Shown: positions 1-8,378, numbered from the stretch's first letter. The stretch: 36,619 bases of DNA from an uncultured Alphaproteobacteria bacterium (GCA_902612825.1 CACMET010000014.1:1-36619), one strand, 5' to 3'. The notes: generated by a model from the sequence alone, not told the origin. A program made the numbers and translations.

Positions 1-765
1 ATGCAAATATATATTTTTCAAAGTGAAGAATTTATTATGGAATTATTAAAAAGAGCAGAAAGTATTGGATACAAGGTTTTGATCCTCACTGTTGATGTTC
101 CAATTCTTTCAAGAAGAGCTAGAGATGATAGAAATGGCTTTGGTTATCCATTTAAAATTGGCCCAAAACAATTTTTAGATTTTGCACTACATCCTCAATG
201 GAGTTTAACAACTTTGTTTAAAGGCGCTCCACAACCAATGAATTATGTTACCTCTAAAAGTGGTGATCAAATTTTTAGACGAAAAGAAAGTAGAGGAGCA
301 ACTGATTGGAATACTCTAAAAAGAGTTCGAGACGCTTGGAAAGGAAAATTAATAATCAAAGGAGTAATGAATTCTGAAGATGCTTCAAAAATTAAAGAGG
401 CTGGTGCTGATGCAATTCAAGTATCGAATCATGGTGGAAGGCAATTAGATAGTGCTACTGCTTCTATTAATGCTTTGCCATTAATACGAAAAGCTTTAGG
501 AGACGATTTTCCAATACTTTTTGATAGTGGCATTAGAAGTGGTAGTGATATTTTACGCGCATTAGCTCTGGGAGCTAACTTTGTTATGTTTGGCAGACCT
601 TTGATGTATGCTATTGGAGCAGATGGTGCAAGAGGTCTTAGAAGAATCATTAACCTAATTAAAGAAGAGTTAAGTACAAATCTTGGCTTAGTGGGATTAA
701 CCGATATAAATGAAGTTGATAAAAAAATTATAGCAGAGAAATTTTTTAAGGATATAAAGTATTAA
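1..765 (+). CDS. FMN-dependent alpha-hydroxy-acid oxidase/dehydrogenase, 5' end cut by the window
   Basis: C-terminal two thirds of an FMN-dependent TIM-barrel enzyme that oxidises 2-hydroxy acids (L-lactate, glycolate, mandelate or similar) to 2-oxo acids. In-window residues show the family signatures: an ILTVDVP strand near residue 30, Lys120 in LIIKGV (FMN contact), the catalytic NHGGRQLD motif at 143-150 with His144 and Arg147, and the FMN-phosphate loop DSGIR at 175-179 followed by GRP. The family is usually 350-400 residues and this frame holds only 254. The ATG at base 1 lies where family members have an internal FQLY-like segment, so the true start is upstream of the window. The substrate cannot be read from sequence. 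The next gene starts within a few bases, so they are probably co-transcribed, and a product 2-oxo acid would suit the TPP enzyme encoded next. Confidence 0.9.
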   Translation: MQIYIFQSEEFIMELLKRAESIGYKVLILTVDVPILSRRARDDRNGFGYPFKIGPKQFLDFALHPQWSLTTLFKGAPQPMNYVTSKSGDQIFRRKESRGATDWNTLKRVRDAWKGKLIIKGVMNSEDASKIKEAGADAIQVSNHGGRQLDSATASINALPLIRKALGDDFPILFDSGIRSGSDILRALALGANFVMFGRPLMYAIGADGARGLRRIINLIKEELSTNLGLVGLTDINEVDKKIIAEKFFKDIKY

Positions 766-768
766 GAT

Positions 769-773
769 GGGAG
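769..773 (+). promoter_or_regulatory. Ribosome binding site (GGGAG) favouring the ATG at 779
   Basis: GGGAG lies five bases before the ATG at 779, an ideal Shine-Dalgarno distance. An alternative ATG at 767 has only AAGGA at 748-752, 14 bases upstream, inside the previous gene. The site therefore favours 779 as the start of the TPP enzyme. The motif is visible; its use is inferred. Confidence 0.5.
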
Positions 774-778
774 ATAAA

Positions 779-2509
779 ATGATTAGAGGTGGGGCATTAG
801 TTGCAAGAGCTCTTAGAGACAAAGGCATTGATAATGTTTTTACACTTTCTGGAGGTTTTTGTAATCCAGCGCTTGAAGGATTTATGGAGTGTCAAATTAA
901 TGTAATTAATTGTCCTCATGAACAAATTGCTGGTCATTTAGCTGATGGTCATACTAGAATATCAAGAAAACCATCTGTTTGTATTGTTGGACCAGAAGGT
1001 TTCGCAAATGCAGTACCCTCAATGATGGAAGCTTGGGGTGAAAGATCCCCTGTTATTTTTATTACTGGATCTAGTAGCTTAAAAAGACAAGGAGCAGGCG
1101 GTTTTAAGGAAATAGATGATGTATCTATTGCTGCACCTTTAACAAAATACAGTGCCAGTATAACAGATGGCAATAGAATAAGGGAGTTTGTAGATAAAGC
1201 TTATAGAATTGCAACAAATGGATATCCAGGTGCTGTACATTTAAGTGTGCCAGTAGATATAATGTTTTCATCATTTGCAGATGATGCAGGTTTAGAAGAA
1301 AGGCCATTTACTCAACAAAAAAAACCTTTAGCAAAAGCTTGGCCGGATCCTGAGAGTTTAAATGAAATATTTGATCTTGCAATTAATGCTAAAAAACCAG
1401 TTTTTATTGGAGGGCATGGAGTTTGGTGGTCTAGTGCAGAAAAAAAATTAGAGCATGCTGGGTTTGAATTAAATATTCCAATATTTAATATACCATACCA
1501 CCAAAAACTTTTAGGTGAAGAGGCAGATACATACATGGGTCTGGCAGATATTCATCAATATCCACCTTCAAAAATGGCTCTCCATGAATCAGATTTGGTT
1601 CTTATGATTGGTGCACGTCTTGATAATCAAATGAATTTTGGTAATCCTCCACTTTTTCCAAAAAGCACAAAGCTTGTTTGTATTAACGGATCACATGAAG
1701 AAATAGAATTAAATAGAGCTGCAGATATTAATTTACTTTGTGATCCTGGAGTCTTTTTGGATAAACTCGTAGAATTAAAGAAAAATAATAAATGGAAATT
1801 AAATAATGATTGGTTTGATAAGAATAAAAAAGAGAAAAAAAATTGGATTGATAAAACATTAGATGAATTAAATGAAGAAACTGAAGAGACGAAAAAAAAT
1901 GGTGGAAAAATTCATCCTCTTCAATTAGCTTTAGATGTTCAAGAAGTATTAACTGAAAATGATTGGTTAGTTATTGATGGTGGTAACACACATTTCTGGT
2001 CCGAGATTGCAATTAATATTGCTGGATCAAAAGGTAAAAAACTTGGAGGAATATTGCATCCAGGTACTTTTAGTATGTTAGGTGTTGGAGTTCCTTTTGC
2101 AGTATCAGCGAAAAATCTTAATCCTAAATCTAATGTCGTTTTAATAAGTGGAGATGGGGCATTTTTATCTGGCGGATTATCAATTGAAGCTGCATTTCAA
2201 GAAAAAAAACCTATTGTTGTAGTTATCGATAACAATGGAGGTCTTGACTGTATTTCTCAACAACAAGAAAGGTTATTTGAAAGTGGGAAACATTTTGCAA
2301 CTGATTTTAGAGATATTCCATTTCATTCAATTTTTGAAGGTTTTGGAGGGCATGGAGAATTAGTTACTAAAAGAAAAGATTTAGGACCCGCTTTAAAAAG
2401 AGCATTAGAAAGTGGTAAAACTGCATGTGTAAATGTTAAGGCTAAAGGCGTTATAAGTCCAATAGTTGCTGCAGTTAGTGATAAAAGAGATAAAGCGTCT
2501 ATAGAGTAG
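779..2509 (+). CDS. Thiamine diphosphate-dependent lyase/decarboxylase (acetolactate synthase / 2-hydroxyacyl-CoA lyase superfamily)
   Basis: A full-length (576 residue) three-domain ThDP enzyme that acts on 2-oxo acids or 2-hydroxyacyl-CoA. The N-terminal Pyr domain has the activating glutamate Glu48 in CPHEQIAGHLADGHTR. The C-terminal PP domain has GDG at 458-460 and Asn485-Asn486 in IDNNGG, the Mg-ThDP site. The segment GSSSLKRQGAGGFKEID resembles both acetolactate synthase and oxalyl-CoA decarboxylase/HACL proteins, so reaction type is open. The start at 779 is preferred because of GGGAG at 769-773 and because homologues begin near this Met; ATG 767 would add four residues. No small regulatory subunit is nearby, which argues against biosynthetic acetolactate synthase. 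Position after a 2-hydroxy-acid oxidase suggests decarboxylation or ligation of its 2-oxo product, which is an inference. Confidence 0.85.
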   Translation: MIRGGALVARALRDKGIDNVFTLSGGFCNPALEGFMECQINVINCPHEQIAGHLADGHTRISRKPSVCIVGPEGFANAVPSMMEAWGERSPVIFITGSSSLKRQGAGGFKEIDDVSIAAPLTKYSASITDGNRIREFVDKAYRIATNGYPGAVHLSVPVDIMFSSFADDAGLEERPFTQQKKPLAKAWPDPESLNEIFDLAINAKKPVFIGGHGVWWSSAEKKLEHAGFELNIPIFNIPYHQKLLGEEADTYMGLADIHQYPPSKMALHESDLVLMIGARLDNQMNFGNPPLFPKSTKLVCINGSHEEIELNRAADINLLCDPGVFLDKLVELKKNNKWKLNNDWFDKNKKEKKNWIDKTLDELNEETEETKKNGGKIHPLQLALDVQEVLTENDWLVIDGGNTHFWSEIAINIAGSKGKKLGGILHPGTFSMLGVGVPFAVSAKNLNPKSNVVLISGDGAFLSGGLSIEAAFQEKKPIVVVIDNNGGLDCISQQQERLFESGKHFATDFRDIPFHSIFEGFGGHGELVTKRKDLGPALKRALESGKTACVNVKAKGVISPIVAAVSDKRDKASIE

Positions 2510-2512
2510 GTA

Positions 2513-2848
2513 ATGGCAATTTTTTCTACACATTTACTAAACTCAATAGATGGTACGCATGCAAGTGATGTAGAAATTGTTATTTATAAAGTAAATAATA
2601 ATAACAAACTTGTATTCCTAGAGGATAAAACAGATAACTCTGGAAGAATGCTTAAAGAATTTGAATTAACGAAAGAAGATTGTGAAAGTGATTATGAAAT
2701 GATAATTAATTCTGGTAAATTTTTTAAAAATACAAGCGAAATAATTAATTCAATAAGTGTTAAATTTAAAATGAAAGATCCTCTTAAAAAATACCACATA
2801 CCTCTTATTATTTCTCCAAATGGATACTCAATATGGTGGTCTAAATAA
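2513..2848 (+). CDS. Transthyretin-like protein, 5-hydroxyisourate hydrolase (HIUase) family with altered C-terminus
   Basis: A 111-residue protein of the transthyretin/HIUase fold. Recognisable elements are STHLL near the N-terminus with His7, the TDNSGR segment with Arg45, and KYHIPLIISP with His95. These correspond to three of the active-site residues of 5-hydroxyisourate hydrolase, an enzyme of urate breakdown. The diagnostic C-terminal YRGS tetrapeptide is absent: the protein ends SIWWSK. No other urate-pathway gene (urate oxidase, OHCU decarboxylase, allantoinase) is in the window. The gene starts 3 bases after the TPP enzyme and ends 1 base before the DmdA-like gene, so it belongs to this operon. 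It may act on another cyclic substrate or be a non-catalytic family member. Family assignment is firm; the hydrolase activity is not. Confidence 0.75.
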   Translation: MAIFSTHLLNSIDGTHASDVEIVIYKVNNNNKLVFLEDKTDNSGRMLKEFELTKEDCESDYEMIINSGKFFKNTSEIINSISVKFKMKDPLKKYHIPLIISPNGYSIWWSK

Positions 2849-2849
2849 A

Positions 2850-3971
2850 ATGAGTAATTCAGGATTAAACATGTCTAGACGTATTAGGAGAACTCCCTAT
2901 ACCGAGAAAGTAGTCGAGGCTGGTGTAAGTGGTTTTACTGTAGTTAATCATATGCTTCTTCCAAAATCATATAAAGCAACAGTAGAAGAAGATTATTGGC
3001 ACTTATCTAAAAATACTCAAATTTGGGATGTTTCATGTCAACGACAGGTTCAAATAATAGGAGAAGATGCTACAAAATTAATACAACTCATGTCTCCAAG
3101 ATCAATAGAAGATATGCCTATTGGTAAATGTTACTATTATCCAATGATTGATGAAAATGCAGGGATGATAAATGATCCCGTACTTTTAAAATTAAGTGAA
3201 AATAAATATTGGCTATCAGTTGCAGACTCAGATGTTCTTCTTTGGGCAAAGGGATTGGCTGTAGGAAGAAATTTTAAAGTTGATATTCTAGAACCAGATA
3301 TTTACCCCCTAGCAATTCAAGGTCCAAAATCTGAAGAATTAATGTCATCAATATTTGGAGAAAAAATTAAAAAATTAAAATTCTTTCATTTTTCTTTTTT
3401 TGAATTTGAAGGAACAAAGCAGATAATTGCAAGATCAGGATATAGCAAACAAGATGGTTTTGAGATTTATCTTAAAGGTTTTGGTTTAGGAAAAAAACTT
3501 TGGGAAACTATTTGGGAAGCAGGAAAAGATTTTAATATTTCACCTGGATGTCCAAATTTGATTGATAGAATAGAAGGTGGCTTATTATCCTATGGTAATG
3601 AATTTACTTTAGAAAATAATCCAATTGAATGTGGATTTGATAATTATTGTAAGAATTTATCTCATGATTTCATTGGAAAAAATGCACTAAAAAAAATATT
3701 AAAACATGGAATAGAAAAAAAAATAAAAGGAATTACATTTGATGGTTCCCCGACTCCTCCGTGCTCAATACCTTTTCCTGTATACTCAAAAAATAGATTT
3801 CAAATTGGTAATATCACCTCTGGTATTTATTCACCATTTTTAAAAACTAATATTGGGCTATCAATGGTTGATAGAGATTATTGGAATGATGGGCAGGATG
3901 TTATCGTATTAACACCAGACAATATTGAGAGAAAAGGTAAAGTGTGCTCACTACCTTTTAATTATTCTTAA
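2850..3971 (+). CDS. DmdA-like tetrahydrofolate-dependent demethylase (GcvT fold)
   Basis: A 373-residue GcvT-fold protein, close in length and motif order to dimethylsulfoniopropionate demethylase DmdA, which moves a methyl group from DMSP to tetrahydrofolate. Matching stretches are SRRIRRTPYTEKV near the start, IWDVSCQRQV (58-67), DENAGMINDPV (101-111) with Asp109, ADSDVLLWAKGLA (125-137), AIQGPK (155-160), ARSGYSKQDGFEIYL (194-208), and GCPNLIDRIEGGLLSYGN (233-250). Aminomethyltransferase and sarcosine-type relatives share the fold but match these blocks less well in my recollection. Start: the frame is open to 2820, inside the preceding gene, but the ATG at 2850 sits just after its stop; ATG 2871 is also possible. 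The neighbours are not dmdB, dmdC or a catalytically intact dmdD, so the substrate may be DMSP or another methylated sulfonium, thio or amine compound. Confidence 0.75.
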   Translation: MSNSGLNMSRRIRRTPYTEKVVEAGVSGFTVVNHMLLPKSYKATVEEDYWHLSKNTQIWDVSCQRQVQIIGEDATKLIQLMSPRSIEDMPIGKCYYYPMIDENAGMINDPVLLKLSENKYWLSVADSDVLLWAKGLAVGRNFKVDILEPDIYPLAIQGPKSEELMSSIFGEKIKKLKFFHFSFFEFEGTKQIIARSGYSKQDGFEIYLKGFGLGKKLWETIWEAGKDFNISPGCPNLIDRIEGGLLSYGNEFTLENNPIECGFDNYCKNLSHDFIGKNALKKILKHGIEKKIKGITFDGSPTPPCSIPFPVYSKNRFQIGNITSGIYSPFLKTNIGLSMVDRDYWNDGQDVIVLTPDNIERKGKVCSLPFNYS

Positions 3972-3972
3972 A

Positions 3973-4419
3973 ATGAGTCATTCAATTGAATTAAAGTGGG
4001 AGTTAGGAGATCAAAAACTCGAATTTGGAAAATACTTAACTGATCACACTGTAATACTTAACGAAAATGTATCTATTGATGCGGGATCATCTCCAGATTA
4101 TGGAGGAAGCGAAAGTAATATTAATCCAGAGCAAAAACTAGCTGCAGCTGTAAGTAGTTGTTTTATGATGACATTTTTAGCTTTAGCTGCAAAAATGAAA
4201 TGGCCAGTTATTAATTACAAAGATAAAGCAATTTCGTATTTAGGAAAAAATACAGAGGGAAGAATGTACGTCAATAAAATAGAGCTAAATCCAGCTATAG
4301 TATTTGAAGATAATTTTACTATTTCTGATGAAGAAATGAAAAAGATGAAAGAGAGATCACATAAGTATTGTTTCATCGCTAATTCATTATCTAAAGATGT
4401 TGAAATTCAAATCAATTAA
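3973..4419 (+). CDS. OsmC family protein (thiol peroxidase-like)
   Basis: A 148-residue OsmC/Ohr-superfamily protein. The two redox cysteines of the family are present: Cys63 in AVSSCFMMTFLA at the start of the central helix, and Cys133 in HKYCFIANSL. Family members reduce organic hydroperoxides or other electrophiles in the cytoplasm; many have no known substrate. The frame stays open upstream to 3925 inside the DmdA-like gene, but the ATG at 3973 comes right after that gene's stop codon and yields the usual family length. The next gene begins on the base after its stop, so it is tightly embedded in the operon. Its role there may be handling of a reactive sulfur or aldehyde intermediate, which is an inference. 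Confidence 0.85.
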   Translation: MSHSIELKWELGDQKLEFGKYLTDHTVILNENVSIDAGSSPDYGGSESNINPEQKLAAAVSSCFMMTFLALAAKMKWPVINYKDKAISYLGKNTEGRMYVNKIELNPAIVFEDNFTISDEEMKKMKERSHKYCFIANSLSKDVEIQIN

Positions 4420-5211
4420 ATGAATTTTAATCTAATATTAAACGAAAAAAATAATAATATTTTTAATATTATTCTTAATGATCAAAAAAACCAAAATACT
4501 TTAAGCGAAAACATGATCAATGAATTAACATCAGCGCTAGATATTGCTGATAAAGATAATGAAGTAAAAGTAATTATTTTATCATCAAAAGGTAACATTT
4601 TTTGTGCAGGACATAATTTAAAAGATTTAAATTCACAAAGATTGCAAAATGACAAAGGTGAAAGCTATTTTAAAAAAATATTTCAAATGTGCTCTCAACT
4701 TATGCTGAAGATTAATAAAAATAATAAACCAGTTATAGCTATGGTTGATGGTATTGCTACTGCAGCAGGCTGTCAGTTAATTTCTAGCTGTGATTTAGCT
4801 TACTCAAGTAATAGAGCAAAATATGCAACTCCTGGTGTTAATATTGGATTATTTTGTTCTACACCAATGGTTCCATTATCAAGAACTGTAGGTAAAAAGC
4901 AAGCAATGGAAATGCTTCTCACAGGAGATCTTATAGATGCAAATAAAGCATTAAGGATTGGTTTAATAAATGATGTCTTTGAAGAAGATAGTTTAAAAGA
5001 AAATGTATTTCAAATTGCTAAAAAAATATCGTCTAAATCTTCTAATACTATTAAAATTGGTAAAGAAGCTTTTTACAAACAAAAAGATATGAATTTAGAA
5101 GACGCATATACTTTTACTTCAAATGTAATGAAGGAAAATATGTTACATGATGATTCCAAGGAAGGTATTGAAGCTTTTTTAGAAAAAAGAGAACCAAACT
5201 GGAAAGAATAA
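4420..5211 (+). CDS. Enoyl-CoA hydratase/isomerase-family (crotonase) protein, ECHDC3-like
   Basis: A 263-residue crotonase-fold protein. The oxyanion-hole segments are clear: CAGHNLKDL (62-70) and VDGIATAAGCQL (109-120). The two glutamates used by enoyl-CoA hydratases are absent: the positions are Gln119 (GCQL) and Gly139 (TPGV). The segment ATPGVNIGLFCSTPMVPLSR is characteristic of ECHDC3-like proteins, whose reaction is poorly known. It is therefore unlikely to be an ordinary hydratase or the methylthioacryloyl-CoA hydratase DmdD, which depends on the two glutamates. It starts directly after the OsmC gene stop (no gap) and ends 7 bases from the convergent aldehyde dehydrogenase gene. It probably binds an acyl-CoA thioester; isomerase, thioesterase or lyase activity is possible. 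Confidence 0.85.
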   Translation: MNFNLILNEKNNNIFNIILNDQKNQNTLSENMINELTSALDIADKDNEVKVIILSSKGNIFCAGHNLKDLNSQRLQNDKGESYFKKIFQMCSQLMLKINKNNKPVIAMVDGIATAAGCQLISSCDLAYSSNRAKYATPGVNIGLFCSTPMVPLSRTVGKKQAMEMLLTGDLIDANKALRIGLINDVFEEDSLKENVFQIAKKISSKSSNTIKIGKEAFYKQKDMNLEDAYTFTSNVMKENMLHDDSKEGIEAFLEKREPNWKE

Positions 5212-5218
5212 TTACTTC

Positions 5219-6691
5219 TTAAAATGGGTTTGGTTGAGATGGATTGGTAGCTAGCCAAGTAGATTTAGTCTGCATGTAACTTTGCATTCCCTCCCATCCA
5301 TTTTCACGACCGTATCCTGATTGCTTGAAACCTCCAACCGGAGATTGAGTAGAAGCATTAAAATAATTATTTATATAAACAGTTCCAGCCTCTATCTTAT
5401 CCGCTAGACGTATTGCTTTATTAGTATCCTTAGTCCAAATACCTGCTGCAAGCCCATAAATAGTATCGTTTGCAATTTTAATCACTTCATCTTCATTATC
5501 CCAAGATTGTATTGAGGCAACAGGTCCAAATACTTCATTTTGAGCTAAATCATCATCATTTGGAACATTATCAAAAATAGTTGGTCCAATATAGTACCCT
5601 TCAGATTTTTGTTCTTTTCTTCCATCAATTAATAATTTTAAACCTCTTTTTTCAGCCGTTTCTATCTTAGATAAAATAAAATCATATTGTTCTTTATTTG
5701 CTATAGGTCCTATTTGTGTTTTAGTATCATTTGGGTGACCAACTTTAGCCTTTTTAACGACTTCTAATAAATTATGAGTAAATTTATCTTTTATATCTTT
5801 ATGTACTAGTATTCTTGATCCTGAAATACAGCTATGACCTGAAACTGGAAAGATTCCTGATGCAACTCCATTAACTGATAAAGATAAATCAGCATCTTTA
5901 AATATAATTTGTGGTGATTTTCCACCTAGCTCCATAATAATAGGTTTAACATTTTTCGATGCACTTAAACTAGCTGCACTCCCCCCTTTTGTTCCACCTG
6001 TAAAACTTATCATCCTGACATCTTTATGTTCAATAAGAGTCGCTCCGGTTGTAGGGCCAAAACCAGTAACAACATTAATCAAACCTTCTGGAAGATCGGC
6101 TTCTTCTAAAATTTTCATTAACTCTAATGTAGAGCATGATGCTCTTTCTGAAGGTTTAATAACGACAGTATTGCCTGCCGCTATTGCCGGCGCTAATTTC
6201 CAGATTAATGTTCCAATTGGTGAGTTCCAAGGTAAAATAAGTGCAACAACACCAAACGGTTCCCATTTTAAATAATTATGCATATGAGGAACCTCTGAAG
6301 GTATCAGTCTACCTTCATACTTATCACACATACCTGCATAGTAATAAAAACTCTCAGTCTGCCAGCTGGTTAAAGAAGGAGTGATATTTTTTGGAAGTTT
6401 GCCGTTATCTTTAGTTTCTATTTGCCCAATACGTTCTGCATTTTTAGCAATAATATCTCCAATTCTAGTTAACGTTCTCCCTCTTTCTGCTGGATGCATT
6501 TTACCATAAGGACCTTCATAATAAGCCTGTTTAGCAGATGATACTGCAAGATTAATATCTTTTTCATTACAATCAGGGACCTTTGCCCATACTTTTCCTA
6601 TAGATGGATCCTCACTTTCAAAATATTTTTCAGAAGAAGGTTCATGCCATCTATTTCCTGCATAAAATTTGTAGGTTTGAATTTCAGACAT
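5219..6691 (-). CDS. NAD(P)-dependent aldehyde dehydrogenase (betaine-aldehyde dehydrogenase-like)
   Basis: A full-length (490 residue) aldehyde dehydrogenase that oxidises an aldehyde to the carboxylic acid. It has the oxyanion Asn156 in LPWNSP, cofactor Lys179 in IKPSE, the FTGGTKGG loop (230-237), general-base Glu254 in MELGGKSP, and nucleophile Cys288 in GHSCISGSR. The C-terminal PVGGFKQSGYGRE motif is typical of betaine- and other non-acylating aldehyde dehydrogenases. It lies 49 bases downstream of the choline-dehydrogenase-like GMC gene on the same strand. That is the arrangement of an alcohol to aldehyde to acid route such as choline to glycine betaine, but the substrate is not determined by the sequence. 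The gene converges with the crotonase gene across 7 bases, leaving no room for a hairpin terminator. Confidence 0.9.
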   Translation of the reverse strand: MSEIQTYKFYAGNRWHEPSSEKYFESEDPSIGKVWAKVPDCNEKDINLAVSSAKQAYYEGPYGKMHPAERGRTLTRIGDIIAKNAERIGQIETKDNGKLPKNITPSLTSWQTESFYYYAGMCDKYEGRLIPSEVPHMHNYLKWEPFGVVALILPWNSPIGTLIWKLAPAIAAGNTVVIKPSERASCSTLELMKILEEADLPEGLINVVTGFGPTTGATLIEHKDVRMISFTGGTKGGSAASLSASKNVKPIIMELGGKSPQIIFKDADLSLSVNGVASGIFPVSGHSCISGSRILVHKDIKDKFTHNLLEVVKKAKVGHPNDTKTQIGPIANKEQYDFILSKIETAEKRGLKLLIDGRKEQKSEGYYIGPTIFDNVPNDDDLAQNEVFGPVASIQSWDNEDEVIKIANDTIYGLAAGIWTKDTNKAIRLADKIEAGTVYINNYFNASTQSPVGGFKQSGYGRENGWEGMQSYMQTKSTWLATNPSQPNPF

Positions 6692-6740
6692 AATTTATTT
6701 AAACTTAAATATTTTCATAGGTCAACTTATTTGTGATTTA

Positions 6741-8378
6741 TTAATTTTTTAATATCATATCTGATGCTTTTTCTGCTAACATAATTACAGATGCATTTAT
6801 ATTTCCACTAATCATGTCTGGAAAAGAGGAAGCATCTACTACTCTCAGATTGTCTATTCCTCTAACTTTAAGCTGATTATCAAGTACAGCCATTTTATTA
6901 TTACTTGAACCCATTGCGCAAGTAGATGCAGGATGATGACCGGTTTGTACATGATTTCGAACTGACTCTTTTAGATCTTGATCGCTTTTGATTTTTTTTC
7001 CTGGAAGTAATTCTTCCGAAACAATTTTAGCTAAACTGGGTTTTGATAATACTTCTCTTGTATGTTTCATCCCCTCTATCATATCTTCCATATCAGATGG
7101 ATCGATGAACCAATTTGGATTTATATTAAGCTCATCATTAGGATTGGAGGTTTTAAGTTTTACACTTCCTGTGCTCTTTGGTCTTAATAAATTAATTTGA
7201 AAGTGTAATCCCGGAAAAGCTTTTTTACCTCTAGAAAAAAATAATGAACCAAAATTTAATAAATTATCTAAACTCATAGACCAGTTATCTTTTTCTTCTT
7301 TAAAACACATGGGTGTCATGAATACTTGTATTTCAGGCATATCTTTTTCTCTTATTGTATGGAATAGATTTGTTGACCAAAAAGGAGCTGCGGCTAATCC
7401 CTGTTTAAATAAAATATATTTTAATCCCACAATTATAGCTCTATCGATCCTTTGATATTTAGAGAAACTTAAATTGTTGTTTTGAAAAGCCCAATTCATT
7501 GGCATAACAGGATGATCGTGAAGGTTTTCACCTACTCCAGGTAAATTAATTAATAATTCTATATTTTTTTCTTTTAAATGTTCTTCTGGTCCGATTCCTG
7601 ATAACATTAAGCATTTAGGACTACCGAATGCTCCTAAAGATAATATTACCTCTGATGATGCATAAACTTCACCATTTGATAAAAGTAATCCTTTAGCTTT
7701 ATTTTTCTCAATTAAAATTTTTATTACAGATGTATTTTTATAAATTGTTAAGTTGCTAGGTTTAAATTTCAAATAAGCTTCTGCGGATGATTGTCTTTTT
7801 CCATTCCATACCTTAACATCATATCGACCTACTCCATTTAGATTGCCATTGTAAAAATCATTATTAATTTCTGCCCCAGCTTCAACACATGCATCAATAA
7901 ATGCTTTATCGATAGAATTGTAATTACCAGCTGGTGTAAGTTTTAAAGGACCTGAATGTGAGTGATATTCATTTTTTTCTCTATGAAAAGCTGAGGCAGA
8001 TCTTTTGAAATATGGTAATACATCATTATATGACCAACCCTCTAAGCCCTTTTGTCTCCACCTATTAAAATCACCTGGAGCGCCTCTCATGTAAATCATA
8101 CCATTTAAAAGAGAAGATCCTCCTAGTCCTTTACCTCTAGGGTATAAAATTTTTCTATTATTTAAAGAAGGTTGAGGTATTGACTCAAAACCCCAATCAA
8201 ATTTTGGGTTTCCAAAAATATATCCGTTACCACCGGGCATTCGAGTGAATAAACTTTTTCCTGACCCACCTGCTTCTATTAGTAATACCTTTATATCTTT
8301 ATTTTCAGATAATCTTGAGGCTAATGTACAGCCAGCGGAACCTCCTCCTGCTATTATATAGTCAAATGTTTTTTTCAT
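6741..8378 (-). CDS. GMC-family FAD-dependent alcohol dehydrogenase (choline dehydrogenase-like)
   Basis: A 545-residue glucose-methanol-choline oxidoreductase. The N-terminal Rossmann motif IIAGGGSAG (8-16) with Glu35 binds FAD. PRGKGLGGSSLLNG and GAFGSPKCLMLSGIGP are the two GMC signatures. The catalytic pair is His482 in TGHHPASTCAMG and Asn528 in GNINAS near the C-terminus. The overall pattern is closest to bacterial choline dehydrogenase BetA and related alcohol dehydrogenases, which pass electrons to the respiratory chain. It is followed by an aldehyde dehydrogenase on the same strand, consistent with oxidation of a primary alcohol to an acid in two steps. A promoter-like sequence lies just upstream (8394-8422). 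Choline is a plausible substrate, but polyethylene glycol, other alcohols or hydroxylated osmolytes are also oxidised by this family. Confidence 0.88.
   Translation of the reverse strand: MKKTFDYIIAGGGSAGCTLASRLSENKDIKVLLIEAGGSGKSLFTRMPGGNGYIFGNPKFDWGFESIPQPSLNNRKILYPRGKGLGGSSLLNGMIYMRGAPGDFNRWRQKGLEGWSYNDVLPYFKRSASAFHREKNEYHSHSGPLKLTPAGNYNSIDKAFIDACVEAGAEINNDFYNGNLNGVGRYDVKVWNGKRQSSAEAYLKFKPSNLTIYKNTSVIKILIEKNKAKGLLLSNGEVYASSEVILSLGAFGSPKCLMLSGIGPEEHLKEKNIELLINLPGVGENLHDHPVMPMNWAFQNNNLSFSKYQRIDRAIIVGLKYILFKQGLAAAPFWSTNLFHTIREKDMPEIQVFMTPMCFKEEKDNWSMSLDNLLNFGSLFFSRGKKAFPGLHFQINLLRPKSTGSVKLKTSNPNDELNINPNWFIDPSDMEDMIEGMKHTREVLSKPSLAKIVSEELLPGKKIKSDQDLKESVRNHVQTGHHPASTCAMGSSNNKMAVLDNQLKVRGIDNLRVVDASSFPDMISGNINASVIMLAEKASDMILKN

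Noticed and set aside
779-2509. Biosynthetic acetolactate synthase large subunit (IlvB)
   Set aside because: No small subunit or other branched-chain amino-acid gene is adjacent and the neighbours are catabolic; the superfamily call is kept general.
2820-2849. Earlier start of the DmdA-like gene at ATG 2820, inside the preceding gene
   Set aside because: It would overlap the transthyretin-like gene by 29 bases and add ten residues with no counterpart in the family; ATG 2850, right after the stop, fits better.
3925-3972. Earlier start of the OsmC gene at 3925
   Set aside because: It lies inside the DmdA-like coding region; ATG 3973 directly after that stop gives a normal-length OsmC protein.
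5073-5258. Small minus-strand and plus-strand open frames overlapping larger genes (for example 429-650, 949-1307, 18735-19210, 27223-27534)
   Set aside because: They are antisense shadows of well-supported genes, have no recognisable motif, and lack ribosome sites.
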